64,000 nt of DNA from Dactylis glomerata. Lineage: Eukaryota; Streptophyta; Magnoliopsida; Poales; Poaceae. Below are positions 35,525-46,474 of the stretch, in pieces. The position numbers and the translations under genes are program-made. The notes under the pieces are model-generated. The model saw only the letters and a program-made list of their open reading frames with translations. It did no database searches and was not told where the DNA came from. The stretch spans positions 62,001 through 126,000 of the forward strand of contig QXEO01001123.1 of assembly GCA_007115705.1 (NCBI GenBank). The letters run 5' to 3'. Each line of letters starts with the position of its first letter. The stretch's first letter is position 1.

Positions 35525-35881
35525 TCAGCTAGCATTTTCTAGGATACTTGGAAAACCTTTCTCTAAAGAGCTGAGCTTTTCTACCACCTCATCCAAGGTG
35601 GTCTCAGTTTTAGCAACATGAATAGGTGGTATTCCCACTAAACTTTCAATTATAGTGCATACTTCTCCAGCGGGAGTACCCAGGAAATTTCCTCCTGTAA
35701 GAGTATCAAGAACATACCTATTCCAACTAGATATACCAACATAAAAATTTCTAAGGAGGATCGTGGTAGAGTGCTTTTTGGTACACCTATGATGAGCATT
35801 GTTAATACGGTGCCAAGCATCTTTTAAACTTTCTCCCCCTTGTTGCTTAAAACTACAAACTTCTACTTCAGGATTACTCAT
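35525..35881 (-). pseudogene. internally deleted Athila gag fragment
   Basis: From the ATG at 35881 (MSNPEVEV) there are 118 codons. After about ten residues it jumps directly to the middle of gag: GGESLKDAWHRINNAHHRC, then LLRNFYVGISSWNRYVLDTL and GNFLGTPAGEVCTIIESL. This resembles the copy C block around AQSWERMKSMIKNCP and TFYAGLNFSSRNLLDSAAGG. The N-terminal half and the protease are missing. A short frame, 35216-35449, follows. Probably not functional as gag. Confidence 0.7.
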
Positions 35882-36046
35882 TTTAACAAAACTAAAAGCA
35901 GATAAGTAAAACAACTACCAAGGATTCTAATTTTTTTGGGTTTTTGATATAAAAAGATGCAGGTAAAATAAATAAAGTAAAGCAAAACAATAACAAAGTA
36001 AAGGATGTGCGTGCGAAAACTCCCCTCGCAGAAGTCTTCTACTTCC

Positions 36047-36064
36047 TCCCCGGCAACGGTGCCA
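36047..36064 (-). promoter_or_regulatory. primer binding site of Athila copy B, tRNA-Asp type
   Basis: On the minus strand TGGCACCGTTGCCGGGGA, one base different from the copy A and C sites, ten bases from the LTR end at 36075. Confidence 0.85.
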
Positions 36065-37657
36065 GAAAAACAGCTGATGGCTAGTTGATGAGGGAGATTA
36101 TTCTTTTTCGTCCCCCAGCAACAGTCCTTGTGCGTGGTGAATGACCAGCCCGTTGGGAACCCCAAGAGGAAGGTGTGATGAGTATAGTAGCTGGTTTTCC
36201 CTCAGTTAAGAAACCATGGTTTATCGTTCTTGGAGAGGAGAGACAAACGACTGAAGGTGATGCTTGCTAGATTGCGACAGCTTCGGACAATTTATATATG
36301 GCGCCTCGTCCAAGTTTGCTTGCTAGCTGCAACACGGAACCTGCACACAACACAACCAAGTACTTTGTTCCCAACTTGCGATGAGGTTGTCAATCTCACC
36401 GGTTTGCTTGAAACAAAGGGTATGAGCGTATCGAGTGGAAAACAGTAGAGTATGCGAGTAAAGTAAATAGTGCGAGTAAAGTAAACAGGACCGGGGTCCA
36501 CAGTTCACTAGTGGTGTCTCTCCATAAGATAAATAACACATGCTGGGTAAACAAATTACAGTTGGGCAATTGATAGAATAAAGATAAATGTGATATGTCA
36601 AGAAGATCACTATGAAATTTACTCTGGGCATTACAACAAGATACATAGACCGCCATCCAACTACATCTATGACTAATAATCCACTCACGGGGATATCGTC
36701 CAAACACCCCATGAGTATTAAGTTGCAAACAACGGATAATTGCATTAAGCAAAGTGTATAATGTAAACAAAGCATATGCCCTTGAGCATATGAATGTTGT
36801 TTTCTCCCTAGTAGCAACAGCACATCTACAACCTTAGAGGTTTCTGTCACTCCCCCAGGTTAAATAGAGGCATGAACCCACTATCGAGCATAAATACCCC
36901 CTCTTGGAGTCACTAGCAACTACTCGGCCAAGATAGCTACTAACAACGGTGACGAGGTTTTACCCCAGCAATGCCCATGTTTCGGGGCTTTCGATTCATG
37001 AGGAGAGAGTGGGATCCGGCAAACTCGATGGCGGTCGATAAACGACGAGGGGCACACAAAGTTTTACCCAGGTTCGGCCCCCCGGAGGGTAAAGACCTAC
37101 ATCCTGCTTGTCTGATCTTGTATTGCTGGTATATGTGGAGCTGTTACAATGGTACGCAGATGCAATCTGGCGAAGGTGGAAGGAGATGGCGTGGCTAGCC
37201 TATGCGTGGGATCTATGCGAGATCAGGCATCTATGCGAGATTGTATTGTAGCCTATGCGAGTTTGATTTATGCGGGAGTTGGTTTCTATGCCAGATTGGT
37301 CCCTCTAGGGGCGCCCTTGGTGGCTTTATATATGCAGCCAGTTAGGGTTTACAAGGTGTTTCTTGCCTTCTACTCCAAGTCGAAGTGCTGGGCCTTGCGG
37401 GCTTCGGGTATCCTTCGAGCGGGCTTCTTCCCTGGCAGGAACCGGGTAGGCAAATATCGAGGACCGAGCGGTCATACCCTCGTCAGTAGCCCCCGAGTGC
37501 CTGGGATAGTCGAAGACTATGGCAGGGACTCTAATCCGAGATTCTCCTTGACGTCGTAGTCTTGTATGTCGTGTGTGAGGGCACCAAATAAAGCTCTTGC
37601 ATTTCGTGATCGGTGGAGTCGCACGGTGGCCGAATCATGGTGATGATGTTATCGAAG

Positions 37658-37744
37658 GCTTGTTGTAGGCGATGTCGTGGTCAAATGCTTGCTGTAGGCG
37701 ATGTCGTTGTCGAATGCTTGTTGTAGGCGATGTCGTTATCGAGT
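37658..37744. repeat. 29-bp minisatellite, three copies
   Basis: Units of GCTTGTTGTAGGCGATGTCG plus nine bases start at 37658, 37687 and 37716. Confidence 0.85.
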
Positions 37745-37873
37745 CGGAATATGTCGAACCGAAGTCGACGTAGCAGACGGAGCATCGTTGATGATTTAGA
37801 AGGCCGCTAAAGTTAACAGCGTATGACGCAACCCCCAAGCGTGTTGCTAACGCCGGGAGAATAGATGCCAATT

Positions 37874-38001
37874 CGAGGCAGAGCCCCCGAGCGTGTTGCC
37901 AACGTCGAGGCGGAGCCCCCGAGCATGTTGCCAACGTCGAGGCGGAGCCCCTGAGCATGTTGCCAACATCGAGGCGGAGCCCCCGAGCGTGTTGCTAACG
38001 C
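37874..38001. repeat. 32-bp minisatellite, four copies
   Basis: Units of CGAGGCGGAGCCCCCGAGCG plus twelve bases start at 37874, 37906, 37938 and 37970. The GCCCCCGAG core also recurs at the element's polypurine tract. Confidence 0.88.
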
Positions 38002-38090
38002 CGGGTGAATGATTGAGTGGAAATAGCGAGAACCCGAAGTGCAACGGGTAAAGGCGTGGTACCCGACGTGTCCGTCAGAATACTTGAAGC

Positions 38091-38410
38091 GTCCATATGT
38101 ACGGAATTATCTCAGCAGAGCACGTATAGCTGTGTTGCCGGGCCAACAGTGTTGCTAACTGTGGACTTGCGTCCGTATGTCCGGAATTATCTCAGCAGAG
38201 CATGTATAGCTGTGTTGCCGGGCCAACAGTGTTGCTAACTGTGGACTTGCGTCCGTATATCCGGAATTATCTCAGCAGAGCACGTATAGCTGTGTTGCCG
38301 GGCCAACAGTGTTGCTAACTGTGGACTTGCGTCCGTATGTCCGGAATTATCTCAGCAGAGCACGTATAGCTGTGTTGCCGGGCCAACAGTGTTGCTAACT
38401 GTGGACTTAT
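38091..38410. repeat. 80-bp tandem repeat, four copies
   Basis: Copies start at 38091, 38171, 38251 and 38331, each opening GTCCGTATGTCCGGAATTAT and ending CTGTGGACTT, with only a few substitutions. The unit has no spacer structure, so it is not CRISPR-like. Confidence 0.95.
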
Positions 38411-38491
38411 CTTCGATACTGTGTCTGAACGTGCTTGCGATGAATTTGATCCCTACAGTCGAGGAGGTAGATACCTCGCACTCGACGATCA

Positions 38492-39553
38492 TTAGGCAAA
38501 TAGACATATGTACAATTTGAAAGCAAATAGACACATGTATAATGTAAAAGTAAAGCCCCCGAGTATAGGTCGCTGAAAGTGTCGAAAGCATACAGAAAGT
38601 AATGAAAGTAGTCGACTCATAGTTGAGGAAGACTTAGCTTTGACATCTTTTCCCGAGGGGTCGAAGAGTGTCGGGCGAAGTCTTCGGCTCCGCAGGTGTC
38701 GAAGAATCTTGACGCGGAAGGTCGAATGTCTTGGATGATGGCATGGTCGAATTTGTTGTCGCCAGCAGGATCGAAGATCATGACGACGGCGAGGACGAAA
38801 ATCGCAGCGACGGAGAGGTCGAAGATCATGACGATAGAGGGGTCGAATTTCCTGATGATGCAGGGGTCGAATTTCCTGATGACGCAGGGGTCGAAGAATC
38901 TTGACGATAGCGGGGTCGAAGATCTCGGCGACGGCAGGGTCGAAGATCCTTATATCGCAAGGGTCGAATTTTCTGATGATGCGGTGGTCGAATTTCTTCA
39001 TGATGCAGGGGTCAAATTTCTTGATGCCGGAGTCGAAGACCATGTCGGCGGAGTCGAAGACCATGATGGCGAACTCGAAGATCTTGGCGATGATGAGGTC
39101 GAATTTCATGGCGATGAAGAGGTCAAATTTCTTGTCGATGCAGAGGTCGAATTTCTTGGCGACAGCGGGGTCGAATTTCTTGATGATGGAGTCGAAGACC
39201 ATGTCGGCAGACTCGAAGGTCATGATGGCGGACTCGAAAATCACGGTGACGGAGTCGAAGACCTTGGCGCGAGAGTCGAAAGTCCCAATGACGGACTCGA
39301 AGGTCATGGCGACGGAGTCAAAGATCTTGATGCTCGATTCGAAGGTCAGGTCGATGGTGTCGAAGATCTTGACGCTCGAGTCAAAGGTCATGTCGATGGA
39401 GTCGAAGATCATGAGCGTGAGCTCCCGCACACAGAGGCGAGATGATGTCGACCCCCGAGCATTGCTGAATGCGCGACGGTGAGTACGCGACGGTCGAGCC
39501 CCCGAGCGAGGCGAGTGCGCAATGGAGAGTCCCGATGTCGAGGCCCCAAGCAC
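38492..39553 (-). other. repetitive 353-codon ORF, heptad (21-nt) repeats
   Basis: A long frame in the sense orientation of the host element. From about 39420 down to 38870 it encodes seven-residue units of the type (I/V/T)F(D/E)S plus three residues (for example IFDSIDM, TFDSSVK, IFDTIDL), with some eight-residue units of KKFDLxx type. The DNA repeat is GAGTCGAAG plus about 12 bases. Because the period is a multiple of three, two plus-strand frames are also open (38696-39445 and 38901-39482). That makes repeat structure, not coding selection, the simplest explanation. There is no known domain. Confidence 0.5.
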
Positions 39554-42500
39554 GGCGGCGGCGAGGTCACTCGGACCGCGGTCGATGAAGTAGCAGCGGC
39601 GGACTTGGCACGAACGAAGTTGCGACGTCGATGGTGCCGGTCGCGGTGTTTGTAAATCAATCTACACACAAAGTAGAGTAGACTGCAGACCCAAGAAATT
39701 TTTTGTAGAGTTAAATCTATATCAAATAATCGGATGAATATCACCTGGTGTTATTCTCACGGGATGTGTGGAATAGCTTGATTTGCTCGAGTTGTCCAGG
39801 CGATGCCAAATTGACATGCAAAGTTAGATCAAAGTAATTAATTAATTTACATGATAATCAATAAGAGAGAAAGAGTAGTCTGTGGTCGATGATGTTTGCT
39901 TAGGACGGCTAGTTGCCGATGAGTCGACCGCCCCGAGTCCACATTGTCTCAGTGTCGCAGAATCACGGCGTTTGTGTATGGCCAACTTCGATGTGCGAAT
40001 GAGCTTGTCGAAGCTGTCTTGCTAGGACTCAGCGGTTCAGACGAGTCGGCGACGTGCCAGCAATTTGCGGCGCTCCCCGCCGCATGTAGGTAGTCCAACG
40101 GCCGTTGCAGATTTTTCTTAGGATTGGACGTGAGCATGAATGCTGTTTCCATTGTTCTAAGCGATACCTGCATAAACACGCTTACATGTGGAGTATTAGA
40201 TCCAAATAAAATTACCAATTGGCAGAATAATCACAATCGGTAAAAGAGAGATTTGAGATATGGTGTTCCGATCCATGCATGGTGATTAGCACACCGGCCG
40301 GGATATCCATGCGATAATCCATGTATATCGATGCAGATCGGTTTGGGGCTCCTGCTTGAGCTCATCGTTGTGCATCGACGCGTGCGTAAGCCAAGTCGGC
40401 TACGCAGGTCGGCCGTGGTGGAGACAAGAGCTGGTCACAAAATTCTTCGATGTCAGCTAGATTAACATGTATAAACAACATGTATGCATGGGTGAGATGC
40501 AATGAATGAGAGGTCAGATTGGATAGCAGATATATTAGAATATTAAGAACTGGCATCACCGATGTATCTAGAAACTAATTGGTAGTCAGCTAGTTCTAAA
40601 GGGATATGATACTTATCGATTGAATTTGGAGATCGTGTAGCGTGGAGCTCTGGTCGCCCGCGGCCTGTGCATCGAAGAGTCCAGCTTATACACGAAGCCT
40701 ACTCGCCGATCCGATCTGTGTTTATGCGTGAGAACTTTATGCACTGATCACATATACGGATTTCATCGGGGATCTGTCTTGGCTGCTTCGAATCAGGTAA
40801 CGAGAGTGCTGCCTTGCGTGCGCATGCACTGATCCAGATCGAGGCGACTTCCAGCAGCTAGCCATGGTGAATCCTCCATGTTGCATCGATCGCGGTTGGC
40901 GTAAGCGGCTAGTCGATTTGATCCGATTTCTTTTTCTTTTAACCTCCCGTCTCGGTAATCCATACTGGTCCCCGCGGTGATGACGTTTGGCTGTAGGTCG
41001 CAACAGCGTCGGCGGCGCTGCGTCCTATGGAGATGAGACGCTGAGATGCAATCTGGCTCTTGTTTGTTGATGAAGAAAATTTTCTTGACGCTGATGCGAT
41101 CTTGCTGGCGATGATGGTGAAGGAACCGGCGAGCCCGTAGATCCAGATCCCGTCGTCCCCACGGTCGGCGCCAATTGACGAGGTTTTACCCCGGCAATGC
41201 CCATGTTTCGGGGCTTTCGATTCATGAGGAGAGAGTGGGATCCGGCGAACTCGACGGCGGTCGATAAACGACGAGGGGCACACGAAGTTTTACCCAGGTT
41301 CGGCCCCCCGGAGGGTAAAGACCTACATCCTGCTTGTCTGATCTTGTATTGCTGGTATATGTGGAGCTGTTACAATGGTACGCAGATGCAATCTGGCGAA
41401 GGTGGAAGGAGATGGCGTGGCTAGCCTATGCGTGGGATCTATGCGAGATCAGGCATCTATGCGAGATTGTATTGTAGCCTATGCGAGTTTGATTTATGCG
41501 GGAGTTGGTGTCTATGCCAGATTGGTCCCTCTAGGGGCGCCCTTGGTGGCTTTATATATGCAGCCAGTTAGGGTTTACAAGGTGTTTCTTGTCTTCTACT
41601 CCAAGTCGAAGTGCTGGGCCTTGCGGGATTCGGGTATCCTTCGAGCGGGCTTCTTCCCTGGCAGGAACCGGGTAGGCAAATATCGAGGACCGAGGGGTCA
41701 TACCCTCGTCAACGGAGGGCTACTAACAACGGAGAGCATGCAAGATCATAAACAACATAGAGATAACATAAGATATAATTCAGTACAGCAACTCAACCAT
41801 AAACACCAATATTTATCAGATCCCAACAAACCAAACATGTAGAATTACATAACGGTGATCTCAATCATGTAGGGAAGCTCATGAGATCTAAACATGAAGC
41901 ACATGGTGGAGAAGACAACCATCTAGCTACTGCTATGGACCCATAGTCCAAGGTAGACTACTCACTCATCGCTCCAGAGGCAAGCATGGCGATGAAGAAG
42001 ACCTCCGGTGGCGATTCCCCTCTCCGGCAGGGTGCCGGGAAGAGCTTCTGGACCCTCCTGATCTTTGGGTCGACGGCGGTGGCGGATCGCGATGTGTTCT
42101 GGAAAAGTGATCGGGTACTTACGTTTTTTCCATCGGGGGGTCTTTATAGGCGAAGGGGCGATGTCAGAGGTGGAGCCAGGCGGCCTCACACCTGGCTGGC
42201 GTGGCCAAGGCCCTGGCCATGCCGGCCTGGTGTGTGGGGCCCCTGTGGCCCCCCTCCTACTCCTCTTCGGATCTCTGGAAGCTTTCGGGTAAAATAAGAC
42301 TTCAGGAACTTGTTTCGTCCAATTTCGAGAATATTTCCTGTGTATCACTTCTGAAACACAAAAATAGCAGAAAACAGGGAACTGGCACTGTGGCGACTTG
42401 TTAATAGGTTAGTTCCGGAAAATGCATAAAAGTGCCACGAAGTGTAACGAAACATTAGGCAAATGGTGTAAGAACAAGCATGGAGCATCAAAAATTATAA

Positions 42501-42613
42501 ATACGTTTGAGATGTATCAACTCTCTTGGGATTTTCTTTTGGGGATTTTGACTGTGGGGATGAACTAGGGTTTACACTTTTCATCTAAATCGAAAAACTA
42601 GCCTTTGAAACTT

Positions 42614-42625
42614 GCTCTGATACCA
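42614..42625 (-). promoter_or_regulatory. copia primer binding site, initiator tRNA-Met type
   Basis: TGGTATCAGAGC on the minus strand, one base from the 5' LTR. Confidence 0.93.
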
Positions 42626-42626
42626 A

Positions 42627-43036
42627 TGTTAAACGTAGGCTAGTACACTTCGGTGATGCTACAGTCTATGCATCTGATGAATCGAGATCTGAGAGAGAGA
42701 GAGACAGACAGATGGGGAAGGGGAACTACCTGCACCATGGGTTGAGGAACCCGAACCGGATGCCATCGGGGAGGGCGACGGCGTGAACATGGTGAGAGAG
42801 GGTGGCGGCAGTGGAGCTTCCTGTCAGTACTGTGTGGAACCCTAGATCGGGAGGGAGTGTCGGTGGGGAGAACGGCGCATGACGAACCTCGTGTGGTGTG
42901 CCACCGGCCCCCACCTCTTTATATACGCAGGTGACAAGGGCCCACAACCATGTTTCGGTTGGACGCCCCCGATCAGGGCGTGAGAGGGGTTATCGATCGG
43001 CCGTTGGGCATGATCAATCGAGAGATCAATCTAACA
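42627..43036 (-). repeat. 5' LTR of the copia element
   Basis: 410 bp. On the minus strand a TATATAAAG box (plus coordinates 42917-42925) marks the likely LTR promoter. Confidence 0.92.
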
Positions 43037-43642
43037 AACACCTTATATGCTAAAAAAGGATAACGTCTCTCGTTAGCCCATCCATTCTCTCTCTTCTGCC
43101 CCCATTGAGAATCTCGCTTCGGCTTCCACGCCAGCCGGAGTAGATATGGGAGAGGAGGCTGTCATGCGCACATAGTATTATTTAGGTGTCCAAAACGGTT
43201 CGTTTGGGTTGGGCCACAGACACCAAAATCCCACGCGGATAGCGCTTGTCCGTTTGGGTAGTGGGGGTGCACCCAGCAGGGCGACCCAATTTTGCAGGAC
43301 CAACGAATTATGGCCAATATTTCTTTCATTTTGTTTATAGTATAGAAAGAAAAAATAGATGAAAACAAAATCTTAAATCAGTGCAAGATACATTACAAAT
43401 AGTTTGGAAATAAATACTTTGAATGTCTTACAACATAATTAACTAAAATCAAAATAAGTTCAAATGGGGTTGTTTCCAGGGTTGGTGACGGGATTGTTCC
43501 CCGCATAAATCCAAATATGGTTCACCAAATCTTCATGGAGGGCGAGGTGGGTTGCCCGATCGTGAATCTCATGATGTGTATGAAGAAATTCCTGAAAAAA
43601 AGACAAAACAGGGTTTGGAGCAACCAACTCACCCTGGAAATC

Positions 43643-44587
43643 TCACCCCTGATCATAGATGCTATCATCATGCTCCTCCTCAATGATCATATTGTGCATG
43701 ATCACACAAGCTATCATAACCTCCCACATCTGCTGAATACTCCATGCCTTTGTTGGGTGACGAACAATAGCCCAACGAGACTGAAGATAACCAAATGCTC
43801 GCTCCACATCTTTCCGGCAAGCCACTTGTTCTTTGGCAAACCGGCCATACTTTTCCTCAGTTGGATTACAATGTGTCTTCACAAAAATAGGCCACTCAGA
43901 ATATATACCATCAGCTAAGTAATAACCCTTGGTGTATGTATGACCCATAACCTCAAAACTCACTCATATGGCATTGCCATCTGCAAGCCTCCCAATCACA
44001 GGGGATCGTTGGAGGACGTTGATATCGATATGAGACCCTGCCATGCCAAAAAAATAATGCCAAATCCATAGATCTTGGCTAGCAACGGCCTCAAGTATGA
44101 CCATGCAACCCTCAGCATGCCCTGAATACTGCCCTTGCCATGCAAATGGACAGTTCTTCCACTCCAAATGCATACAATCTATGCTTCCAAGCATACCAGG
44201 AAATCCGCTCTTCTCGTTGATGTACAAGAGGCGTTGAGTGTCTTCGAGATTTGGCTCTCGCAAGTACACTTCGCTGAAGACCGCAATGATAGCTCGACAA
44301 AAATTGTACATGGCCTTAATGCATGTAGACTCGCTCATGCAAATGTACTCATCAACAAGATCGCCGGCCACTCCATATGCAAGCATCCGTATAGAAGCCG
44401 AGCATTTCTGATATGAAGAGAAGCCAAGTTTACCTGTAGCATCCGGCTTGCATATGAAATATGGGTCGTGAAGACGAGCACCTTCAATGATTCTCCCAAA
44501 TAACTTCCTTGATATCTGGAAATGGCACCAAAAATAGTTTTGGTACAACGCCGTTTCTGGGTGGAAGTAGTCGGCGTAGAGCTGCAC
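43643..44587 (-). pseudogene. PIF/Harbinger transposase, one nonsense codon, N-terminus displaced
   Basis: A single frame is interrupted only by a TGA at 43964-43966. Visible features are: YADYFHPETALY and FWCHFQISRKLFGRI (N-terminal helical region), GSIDCMHLEWKNCP (DDE core), LWIWHYFFGMAGSHIDINVL, then after the stop GYYLADGIYSEWPIFVKT, ERAFGYLQSRWAIV and a C-terminal MHNMIIEEE. The frame upstream of 44587 (GSVKG, then a stop) runs into the Athila C insertion point and resumes at 52790-53240 with a Ser/Thr-rich stretch. The protein would be a nuclear DDE nuclease working with a Myb-like partner. Inactive as read. Confidence 0.85.
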
Positions 44588-44657
44588 GTGTCCGTTCTCC
44601 CGGTTGCGGTCCAGATTAGCAGCTCACCCCTTCACGGAGCCCCTCCATTGAGGCATG

Positions 44658-46274
44658 TGATACGTCTCAAACGTATCTATAATTTTTGATGCTCCATGCT
44701 TGTTTTTACACCATTTGCCTATTGTTTCGTTACACTTAGTGGCACTTTTATGCATTTTTCGGAACTAACCTATTAACAAGTGCCACAGTGCCAGTTTCCT
44801 GTTTTCTGCTGTTTTTGTGTTTCAGAAGTGATACACAGGAAATATTCTCGGAATTGGACGAAACAAGTTCCTGAAGTCTTATTTTACCCGGAAGCTTCCA
44901 GAGATCCGAAGGAGAGTAGGAGGCGAGGCACCAGGGGCCCACACACAGGGGTGGCGCGGCCAGCCCCTGGCCCGCGCCACCACCGCGTGAGGCCACCTGG
45001 CCCGTCCTCTGACATCGCCCCTTCGCCTATAAAGACCCCCCGATGGAAAAAACCTAAGTACCCGATCAGATTTCCAGAACACATCGCGATCCGCCGCCGC
45101 CATCGACCCGAAGATCGGGAGGGTCCAGAAGCTCTTCCCGGCACCCTGTCGGAGAGGGGAATCGCCAGCGGAGGTCTTCTTCATCATCATGCTTGCCTCC
45201 GGAGTGATGAGTGAGTAGTCTACCTTGGACTATGGGTCCATAGCAGTAGCTAGATAGTTGTCTCCTCCACCATGTGCTTCATGTTTAGATCTCATGAGCT
45301 GCCCTACATGATTGAGATCACCGTTATGTAATTCTACATGTTTGGTTTGTTGGGATCCGATGAATATTGGTGTTTATGATTAAGTTGCTGTACTGAATAT
45401 TATCTTTTCTTATCTCTATGTTGTTTATGATCTTGCATGCTCTCCGTTGTTAGTGGCTATCTTGGCCGAGTAGTTGCTAGTGACTCCAAGAGGGGGTATT
45501 TATGCTCGATAGTGGGTTCATGCCTCTATTTCACCTGGGGGAGTGACAGAAACCTCTAAGGTGGTAGATGTGCTGTTGCTACTAGGGAGAAAACAACATT
45601 CATATGCTCAAGGGCATATGCTTTGTTTACATTACACACTTTGCTTAATGCAATTATCTGTTGTTCGCAACTTAATACTTTTGGGGTGTTCGGATTGATA
45701 TCCCCGGGAGTGGATTATTAGTCATAGATGTAGTTGGATGGCGGTCTATGTATTTTGTTGTAATGCCCAGAGTAAATCTCATAGTGATCTTCTTGACATA
45801 TCATGTTTATCTTTATTCTATCAATTGCCCAACCGTAATTTGTTTACCCAGCATGTGTTATTTTATCTATGGAGAGACACCACTAGTCAACTGTGGACCC
45901 CGGTCCTATTTACATCATATTGCTATCACTTGTTTACTTTTCTCATACTGTTTACTTTACTCGCATACTATATTGTTTTCCACTCGATACGCTCATAACC
46001 TTTGTTTCAAGCAAACCGGTGAGATTGACAACCTCATCGCAAGTTGGGAAGAAAGTACTTGGTTGTGTGTGTGCAGGTTCCGCATCACCTTCAGTCGTCG
46101 CTGTCTCTCCTCTCCTAACCGATATTAAATCTTGGTTTCTTAACTGAGGGAAAACCAGCTGCTATACTCATCATACCTTCCTCTTGGGGTTCCCAATGGG
46201 CTGGTCATTCACCACGCACAAGGACTGTTGCTGGGGGACGAAGAAGAATAATCTCCTTCATCAACTAGCCATCA
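44658..46274 (+). repeat. 5' LTR of Athila copy C
   Basis: Starts TGATACGTCTC and ends CTAGCCATCA. TATAAAG at 45028-45034. Confidence 0.95.
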
Positions 46275-46284
46275 GCTGTTTTTC

Positions 46285-46302
46285 TGGCGCCGTTGCCGGG
46301 GA
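46285..46302 (+). promoter_or_regulatory. primer binding site of Athila copy C, tRNA-Asp type
   Basis: TGGCGCCGTTGCCGGGGA, ten bases after the LTR; complementary to the 3' end of plant tRNA-Asp. Confidence 0.93.
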
Positions 46303-46474
46303 GGAAGAGAAGACTTCTGTGAGGGGAGTTTTTCGCACACACATCCTTTACTTTGTTTTATTGTTTTGTTTTGCTTTACTTTATTTATTTTACCTACATT
46401 GCTTTTTATCAAAAACCCAAAAAAATTAGAATCCTTGGTAGTTGTTTTTACTTGTTTACTTTTGTTTTGCTGAA

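Larger units (their letters stand above)
36950..41711 (-). mobile_element. unclassified non-coding LTR retrotransposon with minisatellites
   Basis: Two 536-bp LTRs (36950-37485, 41176-41711) start TGACGAGGTTTTACCCC and end ACCCTCGTCA. They differ at about eight positions by hand count. Minus-strand polarity follows from the primer site ATTGGCGCCGACCGTGGGGA next to 41176 and the purine-rich CACTCGGGGGCTAC next to 37486. No gag or pol motif is present. The interior contains four kinds of tandem repeat. It is inserted in the Athila B LTR with ACGG on both sides, but the right flank is rearranged. It is probably mobilised by an unknown partner element. Confidence 0.88.
30564..42519 (-). mobile_element. 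Athila-type gypsy element, copy B, non-autonomous
   Basis: It is bounded by LTRs (TGATGGCTAG at 30564; TGTATCA at 42519) and an exact 5-bp TSD ACTCT (30559-30563 and 42520-42524). The primer site at 36047-36064 places it on the minus strand. It sits in the copia leader, and its 5' LTR is split by the element at 36950-41711. Internal DNA (32253-36074) holds a gag fragment next to the primer site and about 3 kb of non-coding backbone shared with copy C. No reverse transcriptase or integrase is present. Confidence 0.93.
36075..42519 (-). repeat. 5' LTR of Athila copy B, split by a nested element
   Basis: The two parts are 36075-36949 and about 41719-42519, interrupted by the LTR element at 36950-41711. 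Together they match the single-piece 3' LTR at 30564-32252. The TATA box reads CTTTATA on the plus strand at 42142-42148. Confidence 0.9.
20151..43036 (-). mobile_element. Ty1/copia LTR retrotransposon, split by nested insertions
   Basis: LTRs at 20151-20556 and 42627-43036 start TGTTAAACG and end TCTAACA. They are flanked by the identical 5-bp TSD AACAC (20146-20150, 43037-43041). The tRNA-Met primer site next to the right LTR and the purine tract next to the left LTR put the element on the minus strand. The order protease, integrase, reverse transcriptase, RNase H makes it copia. Without the hAT (20888-25282 plus TSD) and Athila B (30564-42519 plus TSD) insertions it would be about 6.5 kb. 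Its LTRs differ at roughly two dozen positions plus a short indel by hand count, so it is older than its guests. Confidence 0.95.

Noticed and set aside
38091..38410. Possible CRISPR-like array
   Set aside because: The four 80-bp units are contiguous with no variable spacers, inside a plant retrotransposon.
38696..39445. 249-codon and 193-codon plus-strand ORFs in the minisatellite element
   Set aside because: They are antisense to the element and are kept open by the 21-nt repeat period.
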